From contig JBQLZQ010000018.1 in NCBI GenBank assembly GCA_052168355.1, forward strand, positions 1 to 33,824: a stretch of DNA of 33,824 nt, given 5' to 3'. The stretch comes from JBQLZQ01 sp052168355 (GTDB lineage: Bacteria > Pseudomonadota > Alphaproteobacteria > DSM-16000 > Inquilinaceae). Positions 8,685 through 17,689 of this stretch are shown here, in pieces. The first letter of the stretch is position 1; every line of letters starts with the position of its first letter. The position numbers and the translations under genes are program-made. The notes under the pieces were generated by a model. That model was given only the letters and a program-made list of their open reading frames with translations, searched no databases and was not told the origin of the DNA.

Positions 8685-10814
8685 GTGGCTACTTATTATG
8701 TCGACGCACGGAATGGCAGCGACTCAAACAGTGGGCAGTCCCAAGGAACGGCATGGCGTTCAATCGCTCAGGTCAACCGCCAGAACCTGCAGCCAGGCGA
8801 CAAGGTTTTGTTTCATCGGGGTCAGACGTTCGATGAGACGCTGGTCCCCAAGACCTCCGGCACGAAGGACAAACCGATCGTCTTTGGTGCCTATGGCAGC
8901 GGCTCCCGTCCGGAATTCGACGGCGAGGGCGACAATTATTTTGGCGCCAAGATCCGTGATGTCGACCACATACGGCTTGAGGGTCTGACCTTCACCGGCG
9001 CCACCAACGGCGTGCGTGTGGAGAATTCGAAAGGCACGGAGCTGGTGGACTTGCATGTCCATGGCAACAGCCGCAACGGAATCGAGATCAAGGGCGGGTC
9101 CGGCAACACGGTGTCGGACGGCCAAGCCTACGACAACGGCTCGACGGGACAAAGCGGGCCGGCCAACGGCCGGCTGGGTCATGGAATTCTGTTCTCGTCC
9201 GGTGCGAAGGACAACGTCGTCGAGAACATGGCGCTGCATGGCAACGTCGAGGACGGGGTTCAGTTCGGGCCCAAGTCCGGGAGCGGAAACATCATTCGCG
9301 ACAGCAAGCTGTACGGCAACGACGAAGACGGCATCGACATCAAGGGCGGCAGCCAGACCATCGAGAACAACCAGATTTACGGCAATGCCGAATACGGCGT
9401 CTTCATTCACGACAACGCCGATCTGATCAGGCTGGTTGACAATGTGATCGAGGCGGTCTCCAACGGCCTGGACGCCATGGCCGTGATGGAGGGCGCGCGC
9501 GTGGAATCCCGTGGCAACACCTATGAAGGCGGGGCCAAGCGGGCGGTCAAGCTGTGGCATAATGCCGGGGACGAATCCTCCTTCATCGGCGACATGTTCA
9601 TCGACGGCGGCACCAAGACCAAGATTTCCGTCAGCGTCGCCGGCGGCACCGACCACGTCTTCGGCGGCAGCGCCTTTATCATGAGAAACGAGGGTTTCAC
9701 CATCCTGGTCGAAGGCAAGGGTGGCGATATCACGGTTAGGAACAGCGTTCTTTATTCAAAGCAGGGAACGTTGCTGAACGTCAGCAACGGCAGCGACGCC
9801 GCGACGGACGGCAATATCTACTACCGGGCCGACAAATCCACCGACTGGATCCGCTTTGGCAGCGACCGGTACGGCCATGAGGATATCGTGGACGGCACCC
9901 TGTACCGCGAGCAGGGGACCGACCGGTCGTCCAAGGTGCAGAACCCGGAAATCAACGATCTGCTCGCGAATGGTCCGCAATCCTCGTCGAGCTCCCCCAC
10001 GCCGCCCGACACGACGGCGTCCGGGGTCGACGATCCGCCGCCACCGCCCACACCCAAACCCACACCCGCGCCGGATACGGGCTCCCAGGAGAAGGTCCAG
10101 GGCACGTCCGGGAATGATCGGCTGAAGGGCGATGGCGACGACGAGACGTTCATGACCGGTGGCGGCAATGACACGGTTTGGGCCGGCAAGGGCGACGATT
10201 CCATCCATGGCGAGGACGGCGACGACTCGCTGCACGGTCAGGACGGCAACGACCGGATGTTCGGCGGTGCCGGCGACGACCGTCTGCACGGCGGGTGGGG
10301 CAATGACCGGATGTCCGGAGGGACCGGCGACGACTACATGACCGGCGGCGGCATGGACGATGTGCTGGAAGGCAAGAACGGTAACGACGAGATGTATGGC
10401 GGCAACGGCAATGACAGCCTCCATGGCGGCTGGAACGACGATCTGCTGTTCGGCGAGGCGGGGAACGACACCCTGACCGGCGGCGGGCGCAACGACGAAC
10501 TGTATGGCGGCGGCGGAAACGATCGCCTGGTCGGCGGCAAGGACGACGACGTCATGCATGGCGGCTCCGGCCGCGACACGTTCGTGTTCGAGAGGGGTGA
10601 CGGTCATGACGTTGTCGCCGATTTCGTTCGCGGCGACGACAAGATCGATCTCAGCGACTACGGCTTTGGCAGCATGGCCGACGTCAAGATCGAGCAGAAC
10701 GGCTCGGATGCGGTGGTGGTGCTGGGCGGCGGCAACGCGTCCGTCACCCTTGCGGGCACCAGCCGGGCCGATCTCGACAGCAACGATTTCATCCTGCAGG
10801 CGCCAGTTTCCTAG
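8685..10814 (+). CDS. Secreted right-handed beta-helix protein with RTX repeats (paralogue 1)
   Basis: 709 residues. The first 425 or so form a right-handed parallel beta-helix of the polysaccharide lyase/epimerase fold, opening with ATYYVDARNGSDSNSG and WRSIAQVNRQNLQPGDKVLF. A Ser/Pro/Thr linker follows (about 430-465), then about 17 glycine-rich nonapeptides of GGxGxDxxx type (about 470-630) that would bind calcium. The C-terminal domain (RDTFVFERGDGHD to the end) is like that of serralysins and AlgE epimerases and carries the type I secretion signal. There is no N-terminal signal peptide, as expected for type I export. The start is GTG 8685: TTGAGG lies just upstream and the paralogue begins with the same bases GTGGCNACTTATTA. 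Enzymatic activity is unproven; a surface polysaccharide lyase, epimerase or adhesin is possible. Confidence 0.85.
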   Translation: MATYYVDARNGSDSNSGQSQGTAWRSIAQVNRQNLQPGDKVLFHRGQTFDETLVPKTSGTKDKPIVFGAYGSGSRPEFDGEGDNYFGAKIRDVDHIRLEGLTFTGATNGVRVENSKGTELVDLHVHGNSRNGIEIKGGSGNTVSDGQAYDNGSTGQSGPANGRLGHGILFSSGAKDNVVENMALHGNVEDGVQFGPKSGSGNIIRDSKLYGNDEDGIDIKGGSQTIENNQIYGNAEYGVFIHDNADLIRLVDNVIEAVSNGLDAMAVMEGARVESRGNTYEGGAKRAVKLWHNAGDESSFIGDMFIDGGTKTKISVSVAGGTDHVFGGSAFIMRNEGFTILVEGKGGDITVRNSVLYSKQGTLLNVSNGSDAATDGNIYYRADKSTDWIRFGSDRYGHEDIVDGTLYREQGTDRSSKVQNPEINDLLANGPQSSSSSPTPPDTTASGVDDPPPPPTPKPTPAPDTGSQEKVQGTSGNDRLKGDGDDETFMTGGGNDTVWAGKGDDSIHGEDGDDSLHGQDGNDRMFGGAGDDRLHGGWGNDRMSGGTGDDYMTGGGMDDVLEGKNGNDEMYGGNGNDSLHGGWNDDLLFGEAGNDTLTGGGRNDELYGGGGNDRLVGGKDDDVMHGGSGRDTFVFERGDGHDVVADFVRGDDKIDLSDYGFGSMADVKIEQNGSDAVVVLGGGNASVTLAGTSRADLDSNDFILQAPVS

Positions 10815-10826
10815 GCGGCTCTCGAA

Positions 10827-10866
10827 GACGGATGCCAGTCGCCAAGGCGTGGGACTGGCGTCCGTC
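10827..10866 (+). terminator. Hairpin after the first RTX gene
   Basis: A 14-bp stem pairs 10827-10840 (GACGGATGCCAGTC) with 10853-10866, with one mismatched pair that is a G-T wobble as RNA. It starts 12 bases after the stop codon. There is no T-run after it, so it may be an RNA-stabilising hairpin or a weak terminator. Confidence 0.5.
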
Positions 10867-11276
10867 TCCACGCGTTCAAGTTATCCACAGATTCTTTGGA
10901 ATTAATGTCAACCGAATCGGGTCTTATTTGGCTGCGATCTCTTAATTCTGTTTGCGTAAATATTGATTGGAAACGCTTGTGCATCGATGTTGTGTATCGC
11001 CCAATTTTTCTCAATCTCAGGCTTCTCAGAAGTATTCAGTTGGCCTTCACGTCAGAAAATTTGTTAAATAAGAGTAAATAATAGTTACCAAAGAATTAAT
11101 ATATAAATTTTTACTTTATATGGAGTGATCCTTTTAATAAAATGCCACACGATAATTTATTTTTACTGCATATTTGGCTTGCAATTTTGGTTAACGGTGT
11201 ATAGACCGTGAAATTAGAAGTAAAGATTTGCCGATCTGACCCCCTAAATCTCGGCCCGTAATCAAGCGAGGAAGAA
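10867..11276. promoter_or_regulatory. AT-rich intergenic leader of the second RTX gene
   Basis: About 410 bases without a credible gene. The stretch 11060-11200 is very AT-rich (for example AATTAATATATAAATTTTTAC) and resembles in composition the leader of the first RTX gene. It ends with a GAGGAAGAA ribosome site in front of GTG 11277. The 11-mer GATCTGACCCC at 11233-11243 recurs just after the gene at 13380-13390. A small open frame at 10896-11081 has neither a ribosome site nor recognisable content and is not called. Confidence 0.45.
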
Positions 11277-13370
11277 GTGGCGACTTATTACGTTGATGCC
11301 AGGAATGGAAACGACTCGAACAATGGTCGATCCGAAGGAGCGGCTTGGCGCTCTGTCGACCATGTAAATCGTCAGAACCTACAGCCAGGTGACAAAGTCC
11401 TTTTTCACCGTGGCGATACTTACGACGATACGCTTCAGCCGCGGTCGTCGGGTACCGCCAGCAAGCCGATCGTGTTCGGTGCCTATGGGCGCGGCGACGA
11501 TCCGGTGTTCGATGGCGACCGTGGCGAATCCGTGATGATCAACATCAAGGGTGTCGACTACATCCGCGTTGAAAACCTGGAGGTCACGGGCAGCAAGCAC
11601 GAAGGTGTGCGGGTTCACGACTCCAAGGGCAGCCAGCTCATCAACCTCAATGTCCACAACAATTTGCAGGACGGCATCGAGATCAAGCACGGCTCGTCCC
11701 ATACCCTGGTTCAGGGCGGCGAAAGCCATCACAACGGATCGACCGGACACAGTGGTCCGTGGAACGGCCGGCTGGGTCACGGGATCCTGATCTCCGACAA
11801 AGCGCACGACAATGTCATCGACGGAGTCGACCTCTACAACAATATCGAAGACGGGCTGCAGTTCGGTCCCACGTCGGGGGACGGCAACGTTATTCGTAAT
11901 AGCAAGCTGCACCACAACGAAGAAGACGCCATCGATATTAAGGCCGGTGCTCAGATTATCGAGAATAACTACATGTATGAGAACGTCGATCGCGGCGTTT
12001 TTCTTCACGATTTTACCGACAAGACCATCCTGACCGGCAATGTCATCAAGGTCTCCAAGAACGGATACGAGGCCTTGTCCGTTTATGACGGCGCGACGGT
12101 GGTGTCGAAAAACAACTATTACGAAGGCGGCGGCAAGCCCGTGGTGAAGCTGGGCAACAAGGCCGGCAGCGGATCCGTCTTCAGCGGCGACATCTTTGTC
12201 GATGGCGGCAAGGAAAACGGCATGTCCGTGGCCGTAGAAAGCGGCAAGAACCACGTGTTCTCGGCCAGCGCGTTTGTCATGCGCGGCGATGGCATCGCCC
12301 TGACCGTGCAGCGTTTCGCGGACGACGTCACCGTCAAGAACAGCGTACTCTACAGCGCCGATGGCACCCTGCTGAAGGCATCGGGCAAGGATGTCGAGGT
12401 ATCGGGGAATATCTATTACCGGGCCGACAGCTCCAGCGACTGGGTGCGGATCGGGAGGTCCCGTTTCGACAAGGACGACGTTCAGAACGGCAATCCCGAT
12501 GGCTCGGGCAAGGTTCAGAACCCGTCCCTGAGCGAGCTTCTTTCCGATGGTGCGCCGCCGCCGGCCAGCAAGCCCAAGCCCGACACCAGCGGGTCGGGCA
12601 GCGACAACGACAACGACAACGACGACCCGCCGGTCGTGGTCGATCCGCCGAAGGAACCGGCGAAGCAGCCGCCGAAACAGCCGCCGGTCACCGGCGACAA
12701 CGACAATGACAACGACGACGACGGGCCGTCGATTCCCAACGCCGATCGTGAGCTTGTCCTCGGCTCGTCCAAGTCCGAAAGCATCCGGGGCCGAAGCGAT
12801 CATGAAGAGATCCGGGCCGGGGACGGCAACGACACCGTTCGCGCCAGCAACGGCCATGACCTTATCGATGCCGGCAAGGGCAACGACAAGGTCTGGGGCC
12901 AGAACAACGACGACGTCATCCATGGCAGGGACGGCAACGACTGGCTGCATGGCGGCAATGGCGATGACAGCGTCCATGGCGATGACGGTAACGACAAGCT
13001 TTATGGCGCCAAGGGCGACGACTATCTAAGCGGCGGCGATGGCGACGATCATATTCGCGGCCATCAGGGCGATGACGTCATTATCGGCGGCAAGGGCAAT
13101 GACAATCTCTGGGGCGATTCGGGCAAGGACCGGTTCGTGTTCGAACGTGGTGACGACGACGACGTGATCCGGGATTTCGTCAGCGGACAGGATCTCATCG
13201 ACCTGTCGGACTATGGGTTCGACAGCATGTCGGACTTCAAGATCGAGGAGAAGCACGGCGAGGCGATCATCGTTCTCAACGGTGGCGACTCGACCATCCG
13301 TCTCGACGATGTCTCGGCCTCCCAGGTGCATGACGACGATTTCGTCCTGCAGAACACCTCGGCGGTCTGA
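11277..13370 (+). CDS. Secreted right-handed beta-helix protein with RTX repeats (paralogue 2)
   Basis: 697 residues, same architecture as the preceding gene and clearly its tandem duplicate. The beta-helix opens ATYYVDARNGNDSNNG and WRSVDHVNRQNLQPGDKVLF. A longer acidic/proline linker (about 425-490) contains two Asp-Asn runs (DNDNDND) and KQPPKQPP. About 13 RTX nonapeptides follow, then KDRFVFERGDDDD and a C-terminal DLIDLSDYGFDSMSDFKIEE domain almost the same as in paralogue 1. GTG start with GAGGAAGAA spaced suitably. The beta-helix and C-terminal parts are well conserved, whereas linker and repeat number differ, as expected from slippage in repetitive DNA. No signal peptide; type I secretion is expected, but no ABC exporter, adaptor or TolC gene lies in the window. 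Confidence 0.86.
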   Translation: MATYYVDARNGNDSNNGRSEGAAWRSVDHVNRQNLQPGDKVLFHRGDTYDDTLQPRSSGTASKPIVFGAYGRGDDPVFDGDRGESVMINIKGVDYIRVENLEVTGSKHEGVRVHDSKGSQLINLNVHNNLQDGIEIKHGSSHTLVQGGESHHNGSTGHSGPWNGRLGHGILISDKAHDNVIDGVDLYNNIEDGLQFGPTSGDGNVIRNSKLHHNEEDAIDIKAGAQIIENNYMYENVDRGVFLHDFTDKTILTGNVIKVSKNGYEALSVYDGATVVSKNNYYEGGGKPVVKLGNKAGSGSVFSGDIFVDGGKENGMSVAVESGKNHVFSASAFVMRGDGIALTVQRFADDVTVKNSVLYSADGTLLKASGKDVEVSGNIYYRADSSSDWVRIGRSRFDKDDVQNGNPDGSGKVQNPSLSELLSDGAPPPASKPKPDTSGSGSDNDNDNDDPPVVVDPPKEPAKQPPKQPPVTGDNDNDNDDDGPSIPNADRELVLGSSKSESIRGRSDHEEIRAGDGNDTVRASNGHDLIDAGKGNDKVWGQNNDDVIHGRDGNDWLHGGNGDDSVHGDDGNDKLYGAKGDDYLSGGDGDDHIRGHQGDDVIIGGKGNDNLWGDSGKDRFVFERGDDDDVIRDFVSGQDLIDLSDYGFDSMSDFKIEEKHGEAIIVLNGGDSTIRLDDVSASQVHDDDFVLQNTSAV

Positions 13371-13411
13371 TCCCGTGGGGATCTGACCCCTTCGGAGCGC
13401 ATGTCCAAGCG

Positions 13412-13443
13412 AACGGCCCGGCTTTTGAAGCCGGGCCGTTTTG
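13412..13443 (+). terminator. Rho-independent terminator after the second RTX gene
   Basis: A perfect 13-bp stem pairs 13412-13424 (AACGGCCCGGCTT) with 13428-13440 around a 3-base loop; its TT end continues into TT to give TTTT. It lies between the RTX gene and the convergent CDF gene and serves the plus strand best. Confidence 0.85.
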
Positions 13444-13453
13444 CCGTTCGGGT

Positions 13454-14404
13454 TCAGGAAGGGTTGTGCCGCTCCGCCAGCTTGTCGCGCGTATGGCTGC
13501 GAAAGCTTTGGGCCTCGATAAAGACCCGGGTAACTTCCGGGTAGCGCTGTTTGACCGATCGCTCCAGCGCCCCCACGGCCCGCTCGACCTCGGCCGACGA
13601 CAGGCTGTCGCGGAAATCGACGCTCATGGTCAGGAGAACATTCGTCGGACCAAGATGCAGGGTCAGCATCTCGTTGATCCGAGCGATCCCCGGCTCGGTG
13701 CCGACCAGGCGTCGGATGCCGGACAGCACTTGCGGGCTGGCGCCTTCGCCGGTCAGCAACCCCTTGCATTCATAGGCCAGAAGAGCCGCGGTGCCGGCCA
13801 GGATCAGGCCGATGACGATGGAGGCGACGCCGTCCAATGCCGGCATGCCCAGCGCCTCGCCAAGGGCGATCCCGACAAACGCGACAATCAGCCCCAGCAT
13901 GGCCGCGGTGTCTTCGAACAGGACCGTGAACACGGTGGGGTCCTTGCTGGCCCGCACTTCCTCCAGATAGGACCGGCGGCCCTTGATGGCGCGAAATTCC
14001 TTGAGCGCCACCCACCAGACGACGGATTCGAAGGCAAGGGCGATGCCCAGTACGATGTAGTTGATATAGACGTCCGTGGTGGGGTGGGGATTGCGCAGCT
14101 TGTCGATGCCTTCATAGATCGAGAGGCCGGCGCCGACGGCGAAGATCAGGATGGCCACGACGAAAGCCCAGAAATACAGCAGCATTCCATAGCCGAAGGG
14201 ATGATTCTCGTCGGCCGGCCGCGCCGCCTGGCGCAGTCCATACAGCAGCAGCACCTGATTGCCGGTGTCGACCACCGAGTGGATCGCCTCGCTCAACATC
14301 GCCGAACTGCCGGTGACCCCGGCGGCGGTGAACTTGGTGACGGCGATCAGCGCGTTGCCGATAAGGGCCGCGTAGATGACTTTCTTCGAACCGTGGCCGG
14401 CCAT
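13454..14404 (-). CDS. Cation diffusion facilitator family transporter
   Basis: 316 residues, about six membrane helices. CDF proteins exchange divalent metal ions (Zn, Mn, Fe, Co) for protons across the inner membrane. Visible features are SSAMLSEAIHSVVDTGNQ in helix 2 with the His42/Asp46 metal pair, a HPFGYG loop (68-73) before helix 3, and a C-terminal ferredoxin-like domain (about 210-300). Helix 5 carries FEDTAAMLG (163-171) instead of the usual HxxxD, a pattern I associate with the SLC30A9-like branch, so metal choice should not be assumed to be zinc. ATG 14404 has AGGGAAAG upstream. It stands alone, 112 bases from the aco operon. Confidence 0.92.
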   Translation of the reverse strand: MAGHGSKKVIYAALIGNALIAVTKFTAAGVTGSSAMLSEAIHSVVDTGNQVLLLYGLRQAARPADENHPFGYGMLLYFWAFVVAILIFAVGAGLSIYEGIDKLRNPHPTTDVYINYIVLGIALAFESVVWWVALKEFRAIKGRRSYLEEVRASKDPTVFTVLFEDTAAMLGLIVAFVGIALGEALGMPALDGVASIVIGLILAGTAALLAYECKGLLTGEGASPQVLSGIRRLVGTEPGIARINEMLTLHLGPTNVLLTMSVDFRDSLSSAEVERAVGALERSVKQRYPEVTRVFIEAQSFRSHTRDKLAERHNPS

Positions 14405-14516
14405 GCCGTCCCGCTTTCCCTGAATATGAGCGCGTTGGAAGGATCCACGGCTTCAGGCGGAAACGCCGATCGGGGCGGGCGGTTCCCCTCCGGCCGGGGG
14501 CCGGTCGCAGCGCGTG

Positions 14517-15629
14517 TCACGCCCGGTCGGCCAGCGCCTCGATCAGCCGGTTCACCTCGGCCGCGGCTTCCATGTGGGCCATGTGGCCCTTGCCCTTCAG
14601 CAGATGCGTTTCCACCGGTACGCCCTCGGCATGGCTGGCCGGGACGATGCGGTCTTCGCCGCCCCACACGATCTGCATCGGTGCTGCGACTTCGCCAAGC
14701 CGGCCACGGAAGTCCAAGGCCTGACGGCCACCCGGGAACACAGCGTCGGCGATGGTGCGCAACGCCGCGCCGACGCCGTCCAGCCGCTTCATCTTGAGCA
14801 CGTTCTCGACCAGATCGCGGGACACCGGCGACGGGTCGGCGAACAGTTTTTCCAGATGCGGCTTCAGGTCCTTGCGCCGTTCGGCGGCGATAAACCCCTC
14901 TATATAGCTGCTGTCGATTTCGGGTCCCAGGCCGGCCGGGGCCAGCAGGGTGATCGACGCGACGCGATCGGGCTGCTCCAGGGCCAGTGTCAGGGCGATG
15001 GCGCCGCCCATGGAATGGCCCACCAGATGGGTGCTACCGATACCTTCCGCATCCATATAGGCGGCGACGGACGCCGCCAGCGCCGCGATGCTGCCATCGC
15101 CAACATCCTTGGTGGAACCGCCATGCCCCGGCAGGTCGATGGCATGGACTTGGCGCTTTTCGGCCAGGGTCGGACTTGTGAACAGCCAATTGTCGAGATC
15201 GCCGCCGAACCCGTGGATCAGCACCATCGGCGGGCCGTCGCCCTGGCCGACCACCAGCCGGCGCATCGGCCGTCCGGCGATATCGATGGTTTCGGGTTCG
15301 GCCGCGGCGGCGGCACCGTCGTCCTCGTCCGGCGCCGTGACGGTAAAGCCGGCGATGAACGTGTCGATGTCCGCGTCGGGCACATCGGCCGGGGCGATCA
15401 CACCCAGAAGCGCGCCCACCGGCAGGGTCTGGCCGGGCGCGGCGACGATGCGGCGCAGGACGCCGGTGGCGTTGGTCTCCAGCCCGTTGGTGATCTTGGT
15501 GGTCTCGATATCGACGATCTCGTGCCCCGGCGCGATGGATGCACCCTCGGCCACGGCCCAGCCGGTGATCTTGCCTTCGGTCATGGCCAGGCCCCATTTG
15601 GGCATGGTCAGGGCGTGAATGGCGGTCAT
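14517..15629 (-). CDS. acoC: Acetoin dehydrogenase E2 (lipoyl domain plus alpha/beta hydrolase fold)
   Basis: 370 residues. The E2 dihydrolipoyl acetyltransferase component moves the acetyl group made by E1 to CoA. A lipoyl domain (about 5-80) carries the lipoylated Lys45 in DIETTKITNGLE. An acidic/Ala linker (100-112) joins it to an alpha/beta hydrolase domain with nucleophile elbow GHSMGG (Ser206), Asp326 and His349 in GKGHMAH. This fusion, in place of the usual 2-oxoacid dehydrogenase catalytic domain, is diagnostic for AcoC. The ATG overlaps the acoB stop by four bases (ATGA). It is the last gene of acoABC. No dihydrolipoamide dehydrogenase follows, so E3 must be encoded elsewhere. Confidence 0.93.
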   Translation of the reverse strand: MTAIHALTMPKWGLAMTEGKITGWAVAEGASIAPGHEIVDIETTKITNGLETNATGVLRRIVAAPGQTLPVGALLGVIAPADVPDADIDTFIAGFTVTAPDEDDGAAAAAEPETIDIAGRPMRRLVVGQGDGPPMVLIHGFGGDLDNWLFTSPTLAEKRQVHAIDLPGHGGSTKDVGDGSIAALAASVAAYMDAEGIGSTHLVGHSMGGAIALTLALEQPDRVASITLLAPAGLGPEIDSSYIEGFIAAERRKDLKPHLEKLFADPSPVSRDLVENVLKMKRLDGVGAALRTIADAVFPGGRQALDFRGRLGEVAAPMQIVWGGEDRIVPASHAEGVPVETHLLKGKGHMAHMEAAAEVNRLIEALADRA

Positions 15630-16657
15630 TGGGCCGCCACTTCAGTCCGGCCAAAGGCCACGGTCTGGCGCGCGGCGTCGGCGATGCGCGCGGCGTCGGG
15701 GATGTAAAGATCCTCCAGCGCCGAGGAGAAGGGGACGGGCGTATGCGGCGGCGTCACCATGCGGATCGGGGCCTTCAACGCGCCGAAGGCGTTCTGCGCC
15801 ACCAGGGCCGAGATGTCGGTGGCCAGGTTGCAGCGCGGGCTGGCTTCGTCCACCACGACCAGGCGACCGGTATCCTCGACGCACTCCAAAATCGTGTCCT
15901 CGTCCAGGGGCGACGTGGTGCGCAGATCGACCACGGTCGCTTCGATCCCGTCCCGGGCCAGGATGTCGGCCGCCTCCATCGCCATGTGAACCATCCGCCC
16001 CAGGGTCACGATGGTCACGTCGTCGCCGTCGCGCAGGATATTGGCCTCCCCGAACGGGATGGCGTAGGGCTCGTCCGGGACGTCGCCTTCGATGTCGTAG
16101 AGCATCTTATGCTCGAAAAAGATCACCGGGTCGTCGTCGCGGATGGCCTGGATCAGCAGACCCTTGGCGTCGTAGGGCGAGGAGGGGGCGACGCATTTGA
16201 GCCCCGGCACGTGGGTGAACAGGGGGTAGAGACACTGGGAATGCTGGGCGGCGGCGCGCAGGCCGGCACCGTACATGGTGCGGATGACCAGCGGCGTCAC
16301 CGCCTTGCCGCCGAACATGTACCGGAACTTGGCCGCCTGATTGTAGATCTGGTCGAAGCACACGCCCATGAAATCGACGAACATCAATTCGGCCACCGGC
16401 CGCAGACCGCTGGCGGCGGCCCCGACGGCGGCGCCGATAAAGCCCGACTCGCTGATGGGCGTATCGAGCACCCGGCCGGGGCCGAATTCGCTGTAGATCC
16501 CCTTGGTGACGCCCAGCGGGCCGCCCCAGGCGTCCTGTTCACCCGGGGCCCCGGCACCGCCGGAGATGTCCTCGCCCATCAGGACGATGGTCGGGTCGCG
16601 CCGCATTTCCTGGCACAGCGCCTCGTTGACCGCCTGCCGGTAGCTTTTGGTGGCCAT
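15626..16657 (-). CDS. acoB: Acetoin dehydrogenase E1 beta subunit
   Basis: 343 residues, transketolase pyrimidine-binding and C-terminal domains of the 2-oxoacid dehydrogenase E1 beta type. With AcoA it cleaves acetoin using thiamine diphosphate. ATSKxYRQAVNEAL-like opening and VLMGED (Glu29, the residue that activates the cofactor aminopyrimidine in the family) are present, as are GFIGAAVGAAASGLRPVAELMFVDF and the C-terminal VVDEASPRCNLATDI. ATG 16657 is preferred over an upstream in-frame ATG at 16687 because GGAGAGG lies just before it. The stop overlaps the acoC start. The subunit could serve another branched or pyruvate-type complex, but the AcoC partner argues for acetoin. Confidence 0.92.
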   Translation of the reverse strand: MATKSYRQAVNEALCQEMRRDPTIVLMGEDISGGAGAPGEQDAWGGPLGVTKGIYSEFGPGRVLDTPISESGFIGAAVGAAASGLRPVAELMFVDFMGVCFDQIYNQAAKFRYMFGGKAVTPLVIRTMYGAGLRAAAQHSQCLYPLFTHVPGLKCVAPSSPYDAKGLLIQAIRDDDPVIFFEHKMLYDIEGDVPDEPYAIPFGEANILRDGDDVTIVTLGRMVHMAMEAADILARDGIEATVVDLRTTSPLDEDTILECVEDTGRLVVVDEASPRCNLATDISALVAQNAFGALKAPIRMVTPPHTPVPFSSALEDLYIPDAARIADAARQTVAFGRTEVAAQ

Positions 16658-16720
16658 GACGTATCCTCTCCCCTGGTGGCCTGACAATCGGCGCCGGTTT
16701 GATCCGTCGCTGCTTTCGCG

Positions 16721-17689
16721 TCAGTAGTTGATATAGACGTCGGTCTTGAGATCGGCGAGGGTCGGCAACCGCGCCGACTTGGCGCTGGCAACCGCGCCGT
16801 CGACCTGTCGCTGGACCTCCGCATCGATCTCGTCGAGTTGGGCCGCATCGAGAAGTCCGGCCTCCACCACGCGGCCGCGAAACTGAACCAGACAGTCCTT
16901 CTGCGCCCGCAACGCCTCGACCTCGTCGGACCCGCGATAGGTCTGGGCATCGCCTTCGAAATGGCCGAAGAAGCGGTTGAGATCGGTTTCGATAAAGCTG
17001 GGACCGCCGCCGCCCCGAGCGCGCTCGATCGCCTCCCGCGCGGCTTCCCACACGGCGAAGAAATCGTGGCCGTCGACCTTGGCTCCGGGCAGACCAAATC
17101 CTTCGGCCCGCTTGGCGATGTCGCCGCTGCCCACCGAATAGCGGCTTGACGTGGCCTCGGCGTACCCATTGTTCTCGAACACGAAGATCGCCGGCAGTTG
17201 CCACACCTTGGCCAGGTTCATGGCCTCGAAGGTGGTGCCCTGGTTGGACCCGCCGTCGCCGACGAAGGCGATGGCCACGCCGCCGGTGCCCAGCGTCTTG
17301 CAGGCCAGGGCGGCGCCGCAGACCAGGGGCGGGCCGCCGCCGACGATGCCATTGGCGCCCATCATGCCCTTGGACAGATCGGCGATGTGCATGGACCCGC
17401 CCTTGCCACCGCACAGCCCGTCGCGGCGTCCATAGATCTCCTTCATCATGCCGTCGATGTCGCAATCCTTGGCGATGCAATGGCCATGGCCGCGGTGGGT
17501 ACTGGCGATGGAATCCCGGTCGGTGAGGTGCAGGCAGATCCCGACCGCGCTGGCTTCCTCCCCGGCGTAAAGATGGACAAAGCCGGGGATGTCCCCGGTG
17601 GCGAACTCGTCGTGGACCCGTTCCTCGAAGTCGCGGATCATCCGCATCTGGCGATAGGCTTTGAGCAAGTCGTCTCGACTGAGCTGCAT
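16721..17689 (-). CDS. acoA: Acetoin dehydrogenase E1 alpha subunit
   Basis: 322 residues, thiamine-diphosphate-binding E1 alpha. The cofactor motif runs from GDGGSNQG (144-151) to ENN (172-174). HRGHGH (65-70), GRRDGLCGGKGGSMH (87-101) and GIVGGGPPLVCGAALA (114-129) are as in AcoA and PDH E1 alpha. ATG 17689 follows a GGGAGGGG ribosome site. It is the first gene of acoABC, 63 bases ahead of acoB. The operon is divergent from a carbohydrate ABC importer. I saw no acoR regulator and no convincing sigma-54 promoter upstream. Confidence 0.93.
   Translation of the reverse strand: MQLSRDDLLKAYRQMRMIRDFEERVHDEFATGDIPGFVHLYAGEEASAVGICLHLTDRDSIASTHRGHGHCIAKDCDIDGMMKEIYGRRDGLCGGKGGSMHIADLSKGMMGANGIVGGGPPLVCGAALACKTLGTGGVAIAFVGDGGSNQGTTFEAMNLAKVWQLPAIFVFENNGYAEATSSRYSVGSGDIAKRAEGFGLPGAKVDGHDFFAVWEAAREAIERARGGGGPSFIETDLNRFFGHFEGDAQTYRGSDEVEALRAQKDCLVQFRGRVVEAGLLDAAQLDEIDAEVQRQVDGAVASAKSARLPTLADLKTDVYINY

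Noticed and set aside
10120..10590. Periodic 27-base pattern resembling a repeat array or CRISPR
   Set aside because: It is the coding sequence of RTX nonapeptides, with protein-level periodicity.
10896..11081. Small plus-strand frame between the RTX genes
   Set aside because: No ribosome site, AT-rich leader composition and no recognisable protein features.
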